From: Hymenobacter rigui | Lineage (GTDB): Bacteria; Bacteroidota; Bacteroidia; Cytophagales; Hymenobacteraceae | Length of the DNA: 64,000 nt | Direction of reading: 5' to 3' | NCBI RefSeq assembly: GCF_003944715.1 | Contig: NZ_RWIT01000001.1 | Span: forward strand, 1 to 64,000 | Shown: positions 1 through 8,702 of the stretch, one piece after another | How the letters are laid out: every line of letters starts with the position of its first letter | Numbering within the stretch: position 1 is the first letter of the stretch | The notes under the pieces: generated by a model | What the model saw: the letters and a program-made list of their open reading frames with translations, nothing else | The model's database searches: none | What the model was told of the DNA's origin: nothing | Made by a program: the position numbers and the translations under genes

Positions 1-2354
1 TGCGGCTGGCCGGCAGCCGAGCCCACGTAGCCCTGCACCCGCAGGCGGTTGTTGCTGTCCTTGGAAATGTTGGTAATTACCGGGTAGTCGATGCCGCCGT
101 TGGCCTGGCGGTAGGGCGGAATCTGGGTAGTAGGAGTGCCGGCCACGTCCAGCAGCCCGTCGTTGCCCGTTACCCCGTCGCCCTGGCCGTAGTTGGCGTC
201 GCCCCCCACGCGGCCGTTGGGGCCGGTGAAGTCGATGGACAGCAGGCCGGCCGCCCCGGCAATGGAGCCGTCCCCGTTCAGGAAGAGGGCGTTCTGGCTG
301 ATCTGCACGTTGCGCTGGCCATAGTTGAGCACGATGCCCGACGACTGGTTGCGGGTTATTACGTTGCGGGTAATCAGGTCGGTGTTGGTGCTGTTAACGG
401 TACCGTTGCGGGCCAGGTAGTGAATGCCCGAGCCCTCCAGGCGCGAGTTGGTGCCGCCCGTGCCATTGCCGCTGATGGTGTTGTTGCGGATGAGGTTGTT
501 GCTGAGGCTGCCAATCTCCAGCTGAATACCGCTGCTGTTGCTGAGGTTGATCAGGTTGCCTTCAATAAGCAGCGGACCTGCCGCCCCGGCATCGCCGATG
601 GAAAGCGCGTCACCCCCGGCCGTCACCTGGCCATTCTGCACAAACTCGTTGTTGCGGATAACAGCCCCGGTGGTGTTGCGGCCCACCGAGTACTTCAGAC
701 CCGAGTTGCCGGCGTAGCCAATCAGGTTATTCTGCACGGTGGCCGTGGGCGCGTTCAGAGCCAGTACCACGCCCGAGGTACGGGCTGTGGCGGGCAGCCC
801 AACGGCCGTAGGCGTGATGCCCAGGGCATTGCCTTCCAGCAGAATGCCGTTGCCACTCATCTGAACGCTCGTAGCGGCCCCGTGCACCGACAAGCCGCGC
901 AGGGTGCTGGAGTCGGCGGCCATAATCAGGGCGGTGCCCCCGGTCAGGGTTACGCCCAGCTCCACCTCGGGGCCGTTTACCTGGCTTAGCGGTAGGGCAT
1001 CAGTGCCCACGGTACCGCCCGTGCCGAGCAGTACGGTATTGGAGTTGCCCACCAGCGTGGTTTGGGTGGTGCCATCGAGTACGGTGCCGGGCCCCGTGAT
1101 GGAGGGCAGCGCCGAGGCCGGTGAGTACCGCGCCACACGCTGGCCGGTAGAGCCCGTGAGCTGATCCGTGAGACCCGCCCGCAGACCGGGGTGCGCCTGT
1201 CCGTCCGGAATCATGAACAGGGAGGTTTCGCGGCGGGCAGCGCGGCCTTGCTGCCGGAGTGTAGTGTTATCCAGGGCGTTGGCATTCAAGATAAACTGCC
1301 GCAACGAGCCCTGGCCCGCATCGTTGACGTTGGTAATGACGTCGAAGTTAAAGCCGAAATCTACCCCCGTAACGGCGGTAGTGCCCGTTACCGTCACGGG
1401 AGCTAGGCTGTGCGGCGTAAGGGAAGCCAGGGTATTGGCGCTGCCCACGGTGAATGATGATGTGGTATAGGTGGTGTACGAGCCCTGGGGTGGCGTCACA
1501 ATAGCCACCTGAGTACCGTTCACCAGCACCTGTACGCTCTGGTTGTTGGTAGTGCGCTGGGTCGACTGAAACCGGATGGTGTAGGTACCCGGAGCCAGTA
1601 CCAGAGTCTGCTGTGGGGCGCCCTGGTTTTGGATGAAGGCTACCTGGTCGCCCGCTCCGGCCGGAGCCGTGGAGTTGAAGCCGCTACCGTTGGCCGCAAT
1701 ACCCGAGCTATTGAGAAATTCCCAGTCACCACCACTGGTATTATAACTGAAGTTAGTGCCTAAGTCAGGGGTTTCGAAGCTATTGTTGAGCACCGCACCG
1801 GCCACGACAGCGTTGCTGCTGTTAAGCACTTGCACCTGGTCAATAAACGCGGTGTTGTCGCCGCTGGAGCTCACGCCTTGAAAACGCAGCAGTACTCCGC
1901 TGGCTGCGTTGGCGGGCCCGTCGGCCTGGGCAGGGTTTTCACCTCCCACCCGGTTGCCATCTGCCGCGCCGTTGCGCACTATAAAGGTCTGCACCGGTAT
2001 CAGTGCTGCTGTGCTGCCTGTGCGCGTGGAGCGCACCGTGCTGCTGACTACCCGCACCTGGTAGGTGCCGGCCGCCAGACCGGTAAAGGAATACTGCCCC
2101 AAGCTGCCGGCGGCTGTGCTGGTGGTGGTAGAGGTCAGGAAGTTGCCAGCGGCATCGTAAAGCTCTACCGTGGCGGCCGTTGCCAAGGGTGTGGCCGAAC
2201 CCGCACGGACGGCATTGGCCGCTGCCAGGCTGCGGCCGGCACCTCCGCCGTAGTTGAGGTCCTCAAACAGAGTGCCGCTGATGGATTGAGCCTTGCCAAA
2301 GGTAGGCGCAGCCAACAGTCCGGCCACGAGAAACAGGCGGAAATGTGTAGTCAT
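1..2354 (-). CDS. Secreted beta-helix repeat protein with SdrD B-like domain, C-terminus cut by window edge
   Basis: The reading frame is open from an ATG at 2354 to the window edge, giving 784 visible residues with no stop. It begins with a signal peptide (MTTHFRLFLVAGLLAAP, cleavage near GKAQS). Next comes a Cna-B/SdrD B-like fold (SGTLFEDLNYGGGAGRS, then AGTYQVRVV). A jelly-roll-like carbohydrate-binding segment follows (NNSFETPDLG to TYTIRFQSTQ). The visible end is a right-handed parallel beta-helix with repeated N-N-x-I/L turns such as NNLIRNNTISGNG. A T9SS sorting domain would be expected beyond the edge but cannot be seen. The segment GSLRQFILNANAL closely matches one in the beta-helix adhesin at 26029-30105, so the two are probably paralogues. 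Likely a cell-surface or secreted protein; the ligand is unknown. Confidence 0.85.
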   Translation of the reverse strand, partial: MTTHFRLFLVAGLLAAPTFGKAQSISGTLFEDLNYGGGAGRSLAAANAVRAGSATPLATAATVELYDAAGNFLTSTTTSTAAGSLGQYSFTGLAAGTYQVRVVSSTVRSTRTGSTAALIPVQTFIVRNGAADGNRVGGENPAQADGPANAASGVLLRFQGVSSSGDNTAFIDQVQVLNSSNAVVAGAVLNNSFETPDLGTNFSYNTSGGDWEFLNSSGIAANGSGFNSTAPAGAGDQVAFIQNQGAPQQTLVLAPGTYTIRFQSTQRTTNNQSVQVLVNGTQVAIVTPPQGSYTTYTTSSFTVGSANTLASLTPHSLAPVTVTGTTAVTGVDFGFNFDVITNVNDAGQGSLRQFILNANALDNTTLRQQGRAARRETSLFMIPDGQAHPGLRAGLTDQLTGSTGQRVARYSPASALPSITGPGTVLDGTTQTTLVGNSNTVLLGTGGTVGTDALPLSQVNGPEVELGVTLTGGTALIMAADSSTLRGLSVHGAATSVQMSGNGILLEGNALGITPTAVGLPATARTSGVVLALNAPTATVQNNLIGYAGNSGLKYSVGRNTTGAVIRNNEFVQNGQVTAGGDALSIGDAGAAGPLLIEGNLINLSNSSGIQLEIGSLSNNLIRNNTISGNGTGGTNSRLEGSGIHYLARNGTVNSTNTDLITRNVITRNQSSGIVLNYGQRNVQISQNALFLNGDGSIAGAAGLLSIDFTGPNGRVGGDANYGQGDGVTGNDGLLDVAGTPTTQIPPYRQANGGIDYPVITNISKDSNNRLRVQGYVGSAAGQP

Positions 2355-2503
2355 ATTAATGAAGCAAAAAGACCAGCCGTGATGGCAGGCTTCAGCTTAC
2401 ATGCCTCTGCACCACACTACCACGCGTCAAAGGTAGGGGGCGACCACAGAATCATTTGATTCTTTTTGGGAATATTCCGGTTTCAGGAGATTATCCGCCC
2501 GGC

Positions 2504-3466
2504 TTACTTCGCCCGGTGAATGATGGCCACACTCACCAAGATAATTACCATGCCCAGCAGGTGCCAGAGGTTGAAGTTTTCCCCGTCGAGTAAGCCCCAG
2601 CCCAGGGCCACCACGGGCACCAGGTAGGTGTTGGAAGAGGCAAACAGGGCCGTGGAGCTTTGAATAAGCTTGTTGAAGAGCACCATGGCTACGGCCGTGC
2701 TCATGGTGGCCAGCAAAGCAATGTAACCAAAGGCCGCCCAGGCTCCCGGCACGTGCTGCAGCTTGTGCACGAACTCCGTGCCCAGCAGCAGAAACGCCAG
2801 CGCCGGCCCCCCAATGAACAGCAGCAGCAACCCCGTCACAGCCAGTGCCGGAATGCCCTGGAAGTAGTGCTTGATTACATTCACGCTCACGCCGTAGCCC
2901 AGCGTGGCCAGCACAATGTAGAGGCCGTACCAGGCATTGCTTTCACCCGAGGGCGTGGCGTCGCCGCCGCTGCCGCCCAGCAGCATCAGTACCACCGTGC
3001 CCAGCAGCCCCAGCCCGATGCCCAGTACCCGCAGGCCCGTGAGCCGCTGCCCGAAAAAGGCCGCGCCCACCACCAGCGTAAACACGGCCGTGAGGGCGTT
3101 GAGCACGCCCGCCAACCCCGAGGCCAGCCGGGTTTCGGCGTAGGCAAACAGGAAGGCCGGAATGAGGGTGCCCACCACGCCGCTCAGCAGCAGCCACTTA
3201 AAACGGCTGCGGTCCACCCGGGCCACGTGCCGCAGCGCAAACGGCAGCAGCAGCAGGGCCGCCACGCTTACCCGCGCCGCCCCCAACTCCAGCGCCGAAA
3301 AAACCACCAGCCCCTTCTTCATCAGAATAAACGATGTGCCCCAGATGCTGGCCAGCACCAGCAGCAGCACCCAGGCCGAAGCCGGCGTGCGGTGGGGCGG
3401 GGGCGGAGCCACAGGGGGCACTTCGGGTGCGGCCGTCACGGCCGGGGCAGGAGTAGTGGTGGGCAT
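2504..3466 (-). CDS. EamA/DMT-family membrane transporter
   Basis: A 320-residue inner-membrane protein with about ten hydrophobic helices in two homologous halves, typical of the drug/metabolite transporter superfamily. The first half carries the WGTSFILMKKGL motif (about residues 42-53) common in EamA proteins. The second half contains GYGVSVNVIKHYF and ends at SVAIIHRAK. The first 30 residues are an unusual Pro/Ala/Thr-rich cytoplasmic tail (PAPAVTAAPEVPPVAPPPP); no other start codon lies before the first helix. Family members export small metabolites or amino acids, but the substrate cannot be read from sequence. It shares the leftward direction with dusB but a long palindrome separates them. 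Confidence 0.88.
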   Translation of the reverse strand: MPTTTPAPAVTAAPEVPPVAPPPPHRTPASAWVLLLVLASIWGTSFILMKKGLVVFSALELGAARVSVAALLLLPFALRHVARVDRSRFKWLLLSGVVGTLIPAFLFAYAETRLASGLAGVLNALTAVFTLVVGAAFFGQRLTGLRVLGIGLGLLGTVVLMLLGGSGGDATPSGESNAWYGLYIVLATLGYGVSVNVIKHYFQGIPALAVTGLLLLFIGGPALAFLLLGTEFVHKLQHVPGAWAAFGYIALLATMSTAVAMVLFNKLIQSSTALFASSNTYLVPVVALGWGLLDGENFNLWHLLGMVIILVSVAIIHRAK

Positions 3467-3510
3467 AGGAGTGGGAAAGATGCAGGAAAGAGGACAAACA
3501 GATAAAAACT

Positions 3511-3597
3511 GTCATCCTGAGTGGAGCGAAGGGCCTTATCACGTTGAGACGATGGATGTAACAACGTGATAAGGCCCTTCGCTCCGCTCAGGATGAC
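3511..3597. repeat. Long palindromic intergenic element (36-bp arms)
   Basis: Left arm 3511-3546 and right arm 3562-3597 are reverse complements with one G:T-type mismatch, around a 15-base loop. The arm begins GTCATCCTGAGTGGAGCGAA. The same core recurs at 12171, 20961, 60319 and 62626, so this is one member of a dispersed family. It lies between the leftward dusB and EamA genes and has no T-run, so it is not a plain intrinsic terminator. Confidence 0.85.
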
Positions 3598-3628
3598 AAC
3601 GGGATACTCAAAACAATACCTACCAGTG

Positions 3629-4618
3629 CTACCCTACCAGCATCGGCTCGGCGGCAATGATTTCGTCCATGATGGCGTGGATTTCCAACGGGTCGTTGCT
3701 GTCCACGAGGCGGGTGCGCCACTGGCGGGCACCTTCCAGGCCCCGGAAATACTGGGCGTAGTGGCGGCGCATTTCAAACACACCGGCCCGCGGGCCCTTC
3801 CACTCCAGGCTTTTCTCGAAGTGCATGCGGCAGGCCTGCACGCGCTCCTCCACGGTGGGCGGGGGCATCAGCTGGCCGGTGGCGGCGTAGTGCTTCACCT
3901 CCCGGAAAATCCAGGGGTAACCGATGGCCGCGCGGCCAATCATCACGCCATCCACGCCGTAGCGGTTTTTGTACTCCACAGCCTTCTGGGGCGAGTCGAT
4001 GTCGCCGTTACCGAAGATGGGGATTTTGATGCGAGGGTTGTTCTTGATGCGGCCAATCAGGTCCCAATCGGCCTCGCCCTTGTACATCTGCACGCGGGTG
4101 CGGCCGTGTACCGTGAGGGCCTCAATACCAATATCCTGCAGGCGCTCGGCCACGTCCTCCACGTTCTTGGTGGAGTCGTCCCAGCCCAGGCGGGTTTTCA
4201 CCGTTACAGGCAGGTGGGTGTTGCGCACCACGGCGGCCGTCATTTCCACCATCTTCGGGATGTCGCGCAGCAGGGCCGCGCCGGCTCCTCGGCAGGCCAC
4301 CTGCTTCACGGGGCAGCCGTAGTTGATGTCGATGAGGTCGGGGCCGGCCTCGGTGCTGATACGGGCACATTCGCCCATTGTCTCCACGTCGGAGCCAAAC
4401 AGCTGGATGCCGATGGGCCGCTCGTAATCGAACACGTCGAGCTTCTGGCGGCTTTTGGCAGCGGCCCGGATGAGGCCTTCCGAGGAAATAAACTCGGTGT
4501 ACATCAAATCGGCCCCGCCCTGCTTGCACACGGCCCGGAACGGCGGGTCCGACACGTCCTCCATGGGCGCGAGCAGCAGCGGGAAATCGGGCAGAGCAAT
4601 GTTACGGATGTGAACCAC
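3629..4618 (-). CDS. dusB: tRNA-dihydrouridine synthase DusB
   Basis: A 329-residue flavoenzyme that reduces uridine to dihydrouridine in the tRNA D-loop using NADPH and FMN. The TIM-barrel hallmarks are present: LAPMEDVSDPPFR at the N-terminus, DINYGCPVKQVACRGAGAAL containing the catalytic Cys of the GCP motif, VTVKTRLGWD, TVHGRTRVQMYKG and FGNGDIDSP. The GVMIGRAAIGYPWIF motif binds the FMN phosphate. Length is normal for the family. A TAAATTTG box 25-32 bases upstream of the ATG is a plausible Bacteroidota -7 element. The gene is divergent from the CPBP protease gene. Confidence 0.95.
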   Translation of the reverse strand: MVHIRNIALPDFPLLLAPMEDVSDPPFRAVCKQGGADLMYTEFISSEGLIRAAAKSRQKLDVFDYERPIGIQLFGSDVETMGECARISTEAGPDLIDINYGCPVKQVACRGAGAALLRDIPKMVEMTAAVVRNTHLPVTVKTRLGWDDSTKNVEDVAERLQDIGIEALTVHGRTRVQMYKGEADWDLIGRIKNNPRIKIPIFGNGDIDSPQKAVEYKNRYGVDGVMIGRAAIGYPWIFREVKHYAATGQLMPPPTVEERVQACRMHFEKSLEWKGPRAGVFEMRRHYAQYFRGLEGARQWRTRLVDSNDPLEIHAIMDEIIAAEPMLVG

Positions 4619-4642
4619 GGCAGGCTATTCTAGTATTTTGCG

Positions 4643-4650
4643 CAAATTTA
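4643..4650 (-). promoter_or_regulatory. Putative -7 promoter box of dusB
   Basis: TAAATTTG on the minus strand matches the Bacteroidota -7 consensus TAnnTTTG and lies 25-32 bases before the dusB start. No clear -33 TTTG element is seen. Confidence 0.45.
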
Positions 4651-4770
4651 CGACAATAGGATTTAGTGCCTGGGGTATAGTGCCGGGTGCCTAGGTCGTT
4701 CAATAACTGCGCACCGTTGGTTTTGCCGGCCACTACGCACTAAAATCCAAGCACTAAGCACTAAAACGCC

Positions 4771-5796
4771 ATGAAAGGTTTCGTTTCCAGTAAGCTGCAC
4801 CCCCTGACCAACATCGGGCTGCTGCTGCTGCTGCTGCTGGCTACCTTCTGCGTGGGTAGTTTTCTGGTGATGGTGCTCAACTCCCTGTTGTTTGGAGTGG
4901 GCATGCAGGATATGGGCAACGTAACCCAGCGCCCGGCCGATTACCCCAACGGCTGGGCCGTATCCATGCTCAGCCAGGGCGTGCTGCTGCTGGGCGGATT
5001 GGGCGGCGCGGCCCTGGCCCTGGCGGCCCTCACCGGCAACAAGCTCACCGATTACTTTATACCCCGCCGCCCGGTGCCGCTGAGCTGGCCCGTGCTGGCC
5101 GGCCTCATTATTGTAGCCAGCCTGCCCGCCATGTCGGTGCTCATTGCCTGGAACGCCAGCTGGCACCTGCCGGAATGGGCCACGGCCAAAGAGGCCCAGG
5201 CCACGGCCATCCTGAAAACCCTCACTAACTTCTCCTCTCCGCTGCGCTTCTGGGTGGCCGTGCTGGTGATGGCCGTGGTGCCGGCCGTGAGCGAGGAGCT
5301 GTTTTTCCGGGGCGTGCTGCAGCGTAACCTGGTGCAGTGGCTGGGCCGTCACGGCGGCGTGTGGCTGGCGGCCATCATCTTCAGCGCCATTCACATGCAG
5401 TTTCAGGGGTTCGTGCCGCGGTTTGTGCTGGGGTTGGTACTGGGCTACTTGTATGAGTGGAGCCGTAACATTCTGGTGCCCATGGCGGCTCACTTCGCCC
5501 AGAATGCCTTTCAGCTGGTGCTGCTGTACGTGCAGCAGCGGCAGTGGACGGCCACCGAATTCGACCCAGATTCTACGGAGGTACTGCCCTGGTACTGGGT
5601 GCTGCTGTCGTTAGGGCTGTGCGCGGCCGGGCTGTGGTACCTCTACCAGCAAACCCAGGCTCCGCGCCCCGATGAGCTACCCACCGAAATGCACACCCTG
5701 GGCAGCCGTGGCGTGGCCGTGCGCCGCGCCGATGCCCCAACTCCTGCCGCCCGCACCCTCAGCCACGACGGCGTGGACGCTACTAAAGCCAGCTAG
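4771..5796 (+). CDS. CPBP-family intramembrane metalloprotease
   Basis: A 341-residue multi-pass membrane protein of the CAAX protease/bacteriocin-processing (Abi) family. The metal-site motifs are complete: SEELFFRG (Glu175, Glu176, Arg180), a His at 208 in SAIHMQF, and HFAQN (His241, Asn245). About eight hydrophobic segments are visible. The last 60 residues are a hydrophilic tail rich in Ala, Arg and Asp. Family members cut substrates within the membrane; bacterial substrates are mostly unknown. The cdsA frame follows within about 50-110 bases, depending on its start, and is probably co-transcribed. Confidence 0.9.
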   Translation: MKGFVSSKLHPLTNIGLLLLLLLATFCVGSFLVMVLNSLLFGVGMQDMGNVTQRPADYPNGWAVSMLSQGVLLLGGLGGAALALAALTGNKLTDYFIPRRPVPLSWPVLAGLIIVASLPAMSVLIAWNASWHLPEWATAKEAQATAILKTLTNFSSPLRFWVAVLVMAVVPAVSEELFFRGVLQRNLVQWLGRHGGVWLAAIIFSAIHMQFQGFVPRFVLGLVLGYLYEWSRNILVPMAAHFAQNAFQLVLLYVQQRQWTATEFDPDSTEVLPWYWVLLSLGLCAAGLWYLYQQTQAPRPDELPTEMHTLGSRGVAVRRADAPTPAARTLSHDGVDATKAS

Positions 5797-5844
5797 CTGC
5801 CCGTTTTGGTTGGCTTTCTCCCTACTCTCTCTTTTTATTTTCCG

Positions 5845-6786
5845 TTGACTACCTCTCCCGCCCCCACGCCCGCTACCACCGAACCGCCCGCCGATAAGCC
5901 CGGCATGTCCAATCTGTCCCAGCGCATCATCTTCGGGCTGATTGGGGCCGCCCTGCTGCTGGGCAGCGTGTGGTACAGCGCCTGGACGTTTGCCCTGTTC
6001 TTCGGGGCCGTGCAGATGCGCATGCTCTGGGAGTTCTACCGCATGATGCGGCAGGCGGGCTACAAGCCGGCCGCGCTGCTGGGCGGGGCTATAAGTGCGC
6101 TGATTTTTATTGGTGTGCTGGGAGTAGTGGTGGTGAATAATGTAAATGATTCCATTGGGCAGGGCATGCACTACTTGGTAGGTGATGCCCACTCAGCTGG
6201 TATCATTCTGACTGGTATTCTATTGCTACTACCTACCATCCTCATCCTGCGGGAAATGATGGCTTGGCCTCGTGAAAATCAGCAGCTTGCACCGTTTGCA
6301 AACGTGGGTGTGGCCCTGCTGGGCCTGCTGTACGTGAGCCTGCCCATGAGCCTGCTGAGCGTAGTCGCCTTCACCGAAACCGGCTATGATTACCGCCGCA
6401 TCTTCGCGCTGCTGCTGCTGGTGTGGGCTTCCGATACGGGAGCTTACGCAGCCGGCAAAACCTTCGGCAAGCATAAGCTGGCTCCCAAAATCTCGCCTGG
6501 TAAAACCTGGGAAGGCGCTATCGGCGGCTTCGTGTTGACGCTGGTGGTGGGCTGGGGCCTAGGCTATTTGCTGCCTGAGCTGTCCCTGACCTACCGGCTG
6601 GTGGCGGCCGGCGCAGTGGCCGTGTTCGGGCCGCTGGGTGATTTGGCCGAGTCCATGCTCAAGCGTAGCGTGGGCGTGAAGGATTCCGGCCGCATCATGC
6701 CCGGGCACGGCGGTCTGCTCGACCGGTTCGATGCTTTCCTGTTTATTCTGCCGGTACTGGCGCTGCTGCAACTGCTGTTTGGTTAG
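5845..6786 (+). CDS. cdsA: Phosphatidate cytidylyltransferase CdsA
   Basis: Makes CDP-diacylglycerol from phosphatidate and CTP, the branch point of phospholipid synthesis, in the inner membrane. The family signature is complete near the C-terminus: SMLKRSVGVKDSG then MPGHGGLLDR. About eight transmembrane segments are visible, plus WASDTGAYAAGKTFGKHKL and ISPGKTWEG. The start is uncertain. I chose TTG at 5845, after a pyrimidine-rich leader; a TTG at 5806 and an ATG at 5905 (MSNLSQRI) are in frame. The shortest form already covers the conserved domain, and the extra N-terminus is Pro/Thr-rich. Confidence 0.92.
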   Translation: MTTSPAPTPATTEPPADKPGMSNLSQRIIFGLIGAALLLGSVWYSAWTFALFFGAVQMRMLWEFYRMMRQAGYKPAALLGGAISALIFIGVLGVVVVNNVNDSIGQGMHYLVGDAHSAGIILTGILLLLPTILILREMMAWPRENQQLAPFANVGVALLGLLYVSLPMSLLSVVAFTETGYDYRRIFALLLLVWASDTGAYAAGKTFGKHKLAPKISPGKTWEGAIGGFVLTLVVGWGLGYLLPELSLTYRLVAAGAVAVFGPLGDLAESMLKRSVGVKDSGRIMPGHGGLLDRFDAFLFILPVLALLQLLFG

Positions 6787-6813
6787 GCCCCGGCAACGGG
6801 TAACCTGCTGACT

Positions 6814-6853
6814 ATCGGGCGACTTTCCATCAAAAGTCGCCCGATTCTTTTAT
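6814..6853 (+). terminator. Intrinsic terminator after cdsA
   Basis: ATCGGGCGACTTT and AAAGTCGCCCGAT form a perfect 13-bp stem with a 6-base loop, followed by TCTTTTAT. It starts about 28 bases after the cdsA stop. Confidence 0.85.
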
Positions 6854-7013
6854 GGCAGAAAACCGGCGGCTGCATTGCGAAGAATAGCAGAAATAGAATA
6901 ATTAAATACTAAACTTCCCGGTATTTCGCACGGAGTTTGCTACGCCGCTAACGCTGCCGCCGGCTGCTAATGACTCCAACGCAACGGCCGTGCCGCGTAT
7001 GCAGTAAACCGCT

Positions 7014-7021
7014 TACCTTTG
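7014..7021 (+). promoter_or_regulatory. Putative -7 promoter box of the glutamate dehydrogenase gene
   Basis: TACCTTTG fits TAnnTTTG and lies 88 bases before the ATG at 7110, implying a leader of about 80 bases. No convincing -33 box. Confidence 0.4.
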
Positions 7022-7109
7022 ACCACCCAAAATTCCCGCTTCCGGCCGGCTTGCCCACCATTCCGGCCGAGGCGTTCATTTCCTCAACCCACCCCAACCC
7101 CACCTCCGT

Positions 7110-8399
7110 ATGGCTGCCACCACGGTGTACAAAGAACCGGCTCCCCGCGTGGATGCTGAGAATCCCCTGGAATCGATGATGTCGCGCTTCAACGTGGCCA
7201 CCGAAATCCTCGGCCTCGATGAAGAAACCTACGACGTACTGAAAGCGCCCGACAAGCAGATCATCGTGCACATTCCCGTGACGATGGACAACGGCAAAGT
7301 ACGCGTGTTCGAAGGCTACCGCGTGGTGCACAACACCATTCTGGGCCCCTCGAAAGGCGGTATCCGCTACGATAAAAATGTGCACCTCGACGAGGTAAAG
7401 GCGCTGGCCGCCTGGATGACCTGGAAGTGCGCCGTGGTAGATATTCCCTACGGCGGTGCCAAAGGCGGTATCATCTGCGAGCCAACCAAAATGAGCGCCG
7501 GCGAAATCGAGCGTCTTACCCGGGGCTACACCCTGGCCATGAAGGACGTATTCGGCCCCGACCGTGACATTCCGGCTCCCGACATGGGTACCGGCCCCCG
7601 CGAAATGGCCTGGCTGATGGACGAATTCAGCAAAACTGTGGGTGCTACCTCGCCCGCCGTGGTAACCGGCAAGCCGCTGGTAATGGGAGGCTCGTTGGGC
7701 CGCACCGAGGCTACCGGCCGCGGCGTAATGGTGTCGGCACTGGCCGCCATGAAAAAACTGGGTATGGACCCCGCCCAGACCTCGGCCGCCGTGCAGGGCT
7801 TTGGCAACGTGGGCTCCTGGGCGGCTAAGCTGCTGAGCGAACAGGGCGTGAAAATCAAGTGCGTATCCGACGTGTCGGGCGCGTACTGGAACGAGAATGG
7901 CATCAACATCGATGAGGCTGTAGCCTACAAAAACGCCCACAGTGGCCGCCTCGACGGTTTCACCGGTGCGACCCTGATGGACAACGCCGACGACCTGCTG
8001 ACTGCTGATGTGGACCTGCTGGTGCCCGCCGCCGTGGAGGACGTCATCACCGAGCACAACGCCCACGATATCAAAGCCAAGCTGATTGTGGAGGGTGCCA
8101 ACGGCCCCACCTCGGCCTCCGCCGACCCCATTATCAACGAGAAAGGTATTATGGTGGTGCCCGACATCCTGGCCAACTCAGGCGGCGTGACGGTATCCTA
8201 CTTCGAGTGGGTGCAGAACCGCCAGGGCTTCAAGTGGAGCGAGGAAATGGTAACCGAGCGCGCCGACCGCATCATGAACGATGCCTTCGAGAAAGTGTAC
8301 GCTACCAGCCAGAAGTACAACATCCCGATGCGCATTGCCGCCTACGTGGTAGCCATCGATAAAGTAGCCCAGACCTACAAGTTCCGCGGTGGCTTCTAA
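7110..8399 (+). CDS. gdhA: Glu/Leu/Phe/Val-family dehydrogenase (probable glutamate dehydrogenase)
   Basis: A 429-residue cytoplasmic enzyme that interconverts glutamate and 2-oxoglutarate plus ammonia with NAD(P). Substrate-site motifs are GPSKGGIRYD and the catalytic-lysine segment DIPYGGAKGGI. The Rossmann nucleotide-binding motif is QGFGNVGSWAAKLL in the second half. Length fits the hexameric class of about 420-430 residues. The start at MAATTVYKEP leaves a normal N-terminus. It is a single gene with its own terminator. Coenzyme preference cannot be decided safely by eye. Confidence 0.93.
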   Translation: MAATTVYKEPAPRVDAENPLESMMSRFNVATEILGLDEETYDVLKAPDKQIIVHIPVTMDNGKVRVFEGYRVVHNTILGPSKGGIRYDKNVHLDEVKALAAWMTWKCAVVDIPYGGAKGGIICEPTKMSAGEIERLTRGYTLAMKDVFGPDRDIPAPDMGTGPREMAWLMDEFSKTVGATSPAVVTGKPLVMGGSLGRTEATGRGVMVSALAAMKKLGMDPAQTSAAVQGFGNVGSWAAKLLSEQGVKIKCVSDVSGAYWNENGINIDEAVAYKNAHSGRLDGFTGATLMDNADDLLTADVDLLVPAAVEDVITEHNAHDIKAKLIVEGANGPTSASADPIINEKGIMVVPDILANSGGVTVSYFEWVQNRQGFKWSEEMVTERADRIMNDAFEKVYATSQKYNIPMRIAAYVVAIDKVAQTYKFRGGF

Positions 8400-8556
8400 A
8401 ATCAGTAGAAAAGGAGTTAGGAGCTGGAGAATACGGGAATGTCTGAGTGAAGGACCGAGGTAGCAGCAGGAGCATTGCTGCACACTTTCTGCTCCTGAAT
8501 TCTAACTCCTGCCGTCTGCCTCCTATCTCCTAACTCCTCCTTATATTTGCTTTTGA

Positions 8557-8586
8557 ATAGCCCGGGCCGGTGGCTCGGGCTATCTT
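8557..8586 (+). terminator. Hairpin terminator between the glutamate dehydrogenase gene and psd
   Basis: ATAGCCCGGGCC pairs with GGCTCGGGCTAT (one mismatch) and is followed by CTTTAT. It lies about 160 bases after the dehydrogenase stop. Confidence 0.6.
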
Positions 8587-8642
8587 TATGCCTGTTGTGC
8601 CCGGTGCACAGTAGAGCAAACGCAGGGGCAGACGAGTACTTT

Positions 8643-8650
8643 TATTTTTG
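8643..8650 (+). promoter_or_regulatory. Putative -7 promoter box of psd
   Basis: TATTTTTG matches TAnnTTTG and lies 53 bases before the psd start. No -33 element is evident. Confidence 0.35.
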
Positions 8651-8702
8651 GAAAGTCGTCTGAATCAGCGAAATCAACGTAATCAGCGCAAATCTGCGAT
8701 AC

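Larger units (their letters stand above)
6787..7109. other. Intergenic region between cdsA and glutamate dehydrogenase
   Basis: This 323-base gap holds the cdsA terminator, an AT-rich stretch near 6890-6915 and a TAnnTTTG-type box at 7014-7021. No protein-like reading frame is convincing. Confidence 0.5.
8400..8702. other. Intergenic region upstream of psd with several repeat motifs
   Basis: The gap holds an inverted pair AGGAGTTAGGAG / CTCCTAACTCCT (about 8411-8422 and 8527-8538). It also holds the terminator hairpin at 8557-8586 and a run of near-identical 9-10-base units (AATCAGCG, AATCAACG, AATCAGCG, AATCTGCG) at 8662-8699 directly before psd. No gene seen. Confidence 0.5.

Noticed and set aside
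420..989. Plus-strand frame opposite the edge beta-helix gene
   Set aside because: The minus strand is open in its real frame from 2354 to the window edge with a signal peptide and domains.
3566..4633. 355-codon frame starting MIRPFAPLRMT
   Set aside because: It begins inside the palindromic element and runs antisense to dusB. The same MIRPFAPLRMT peptide arises from the other arm of the palindrome.
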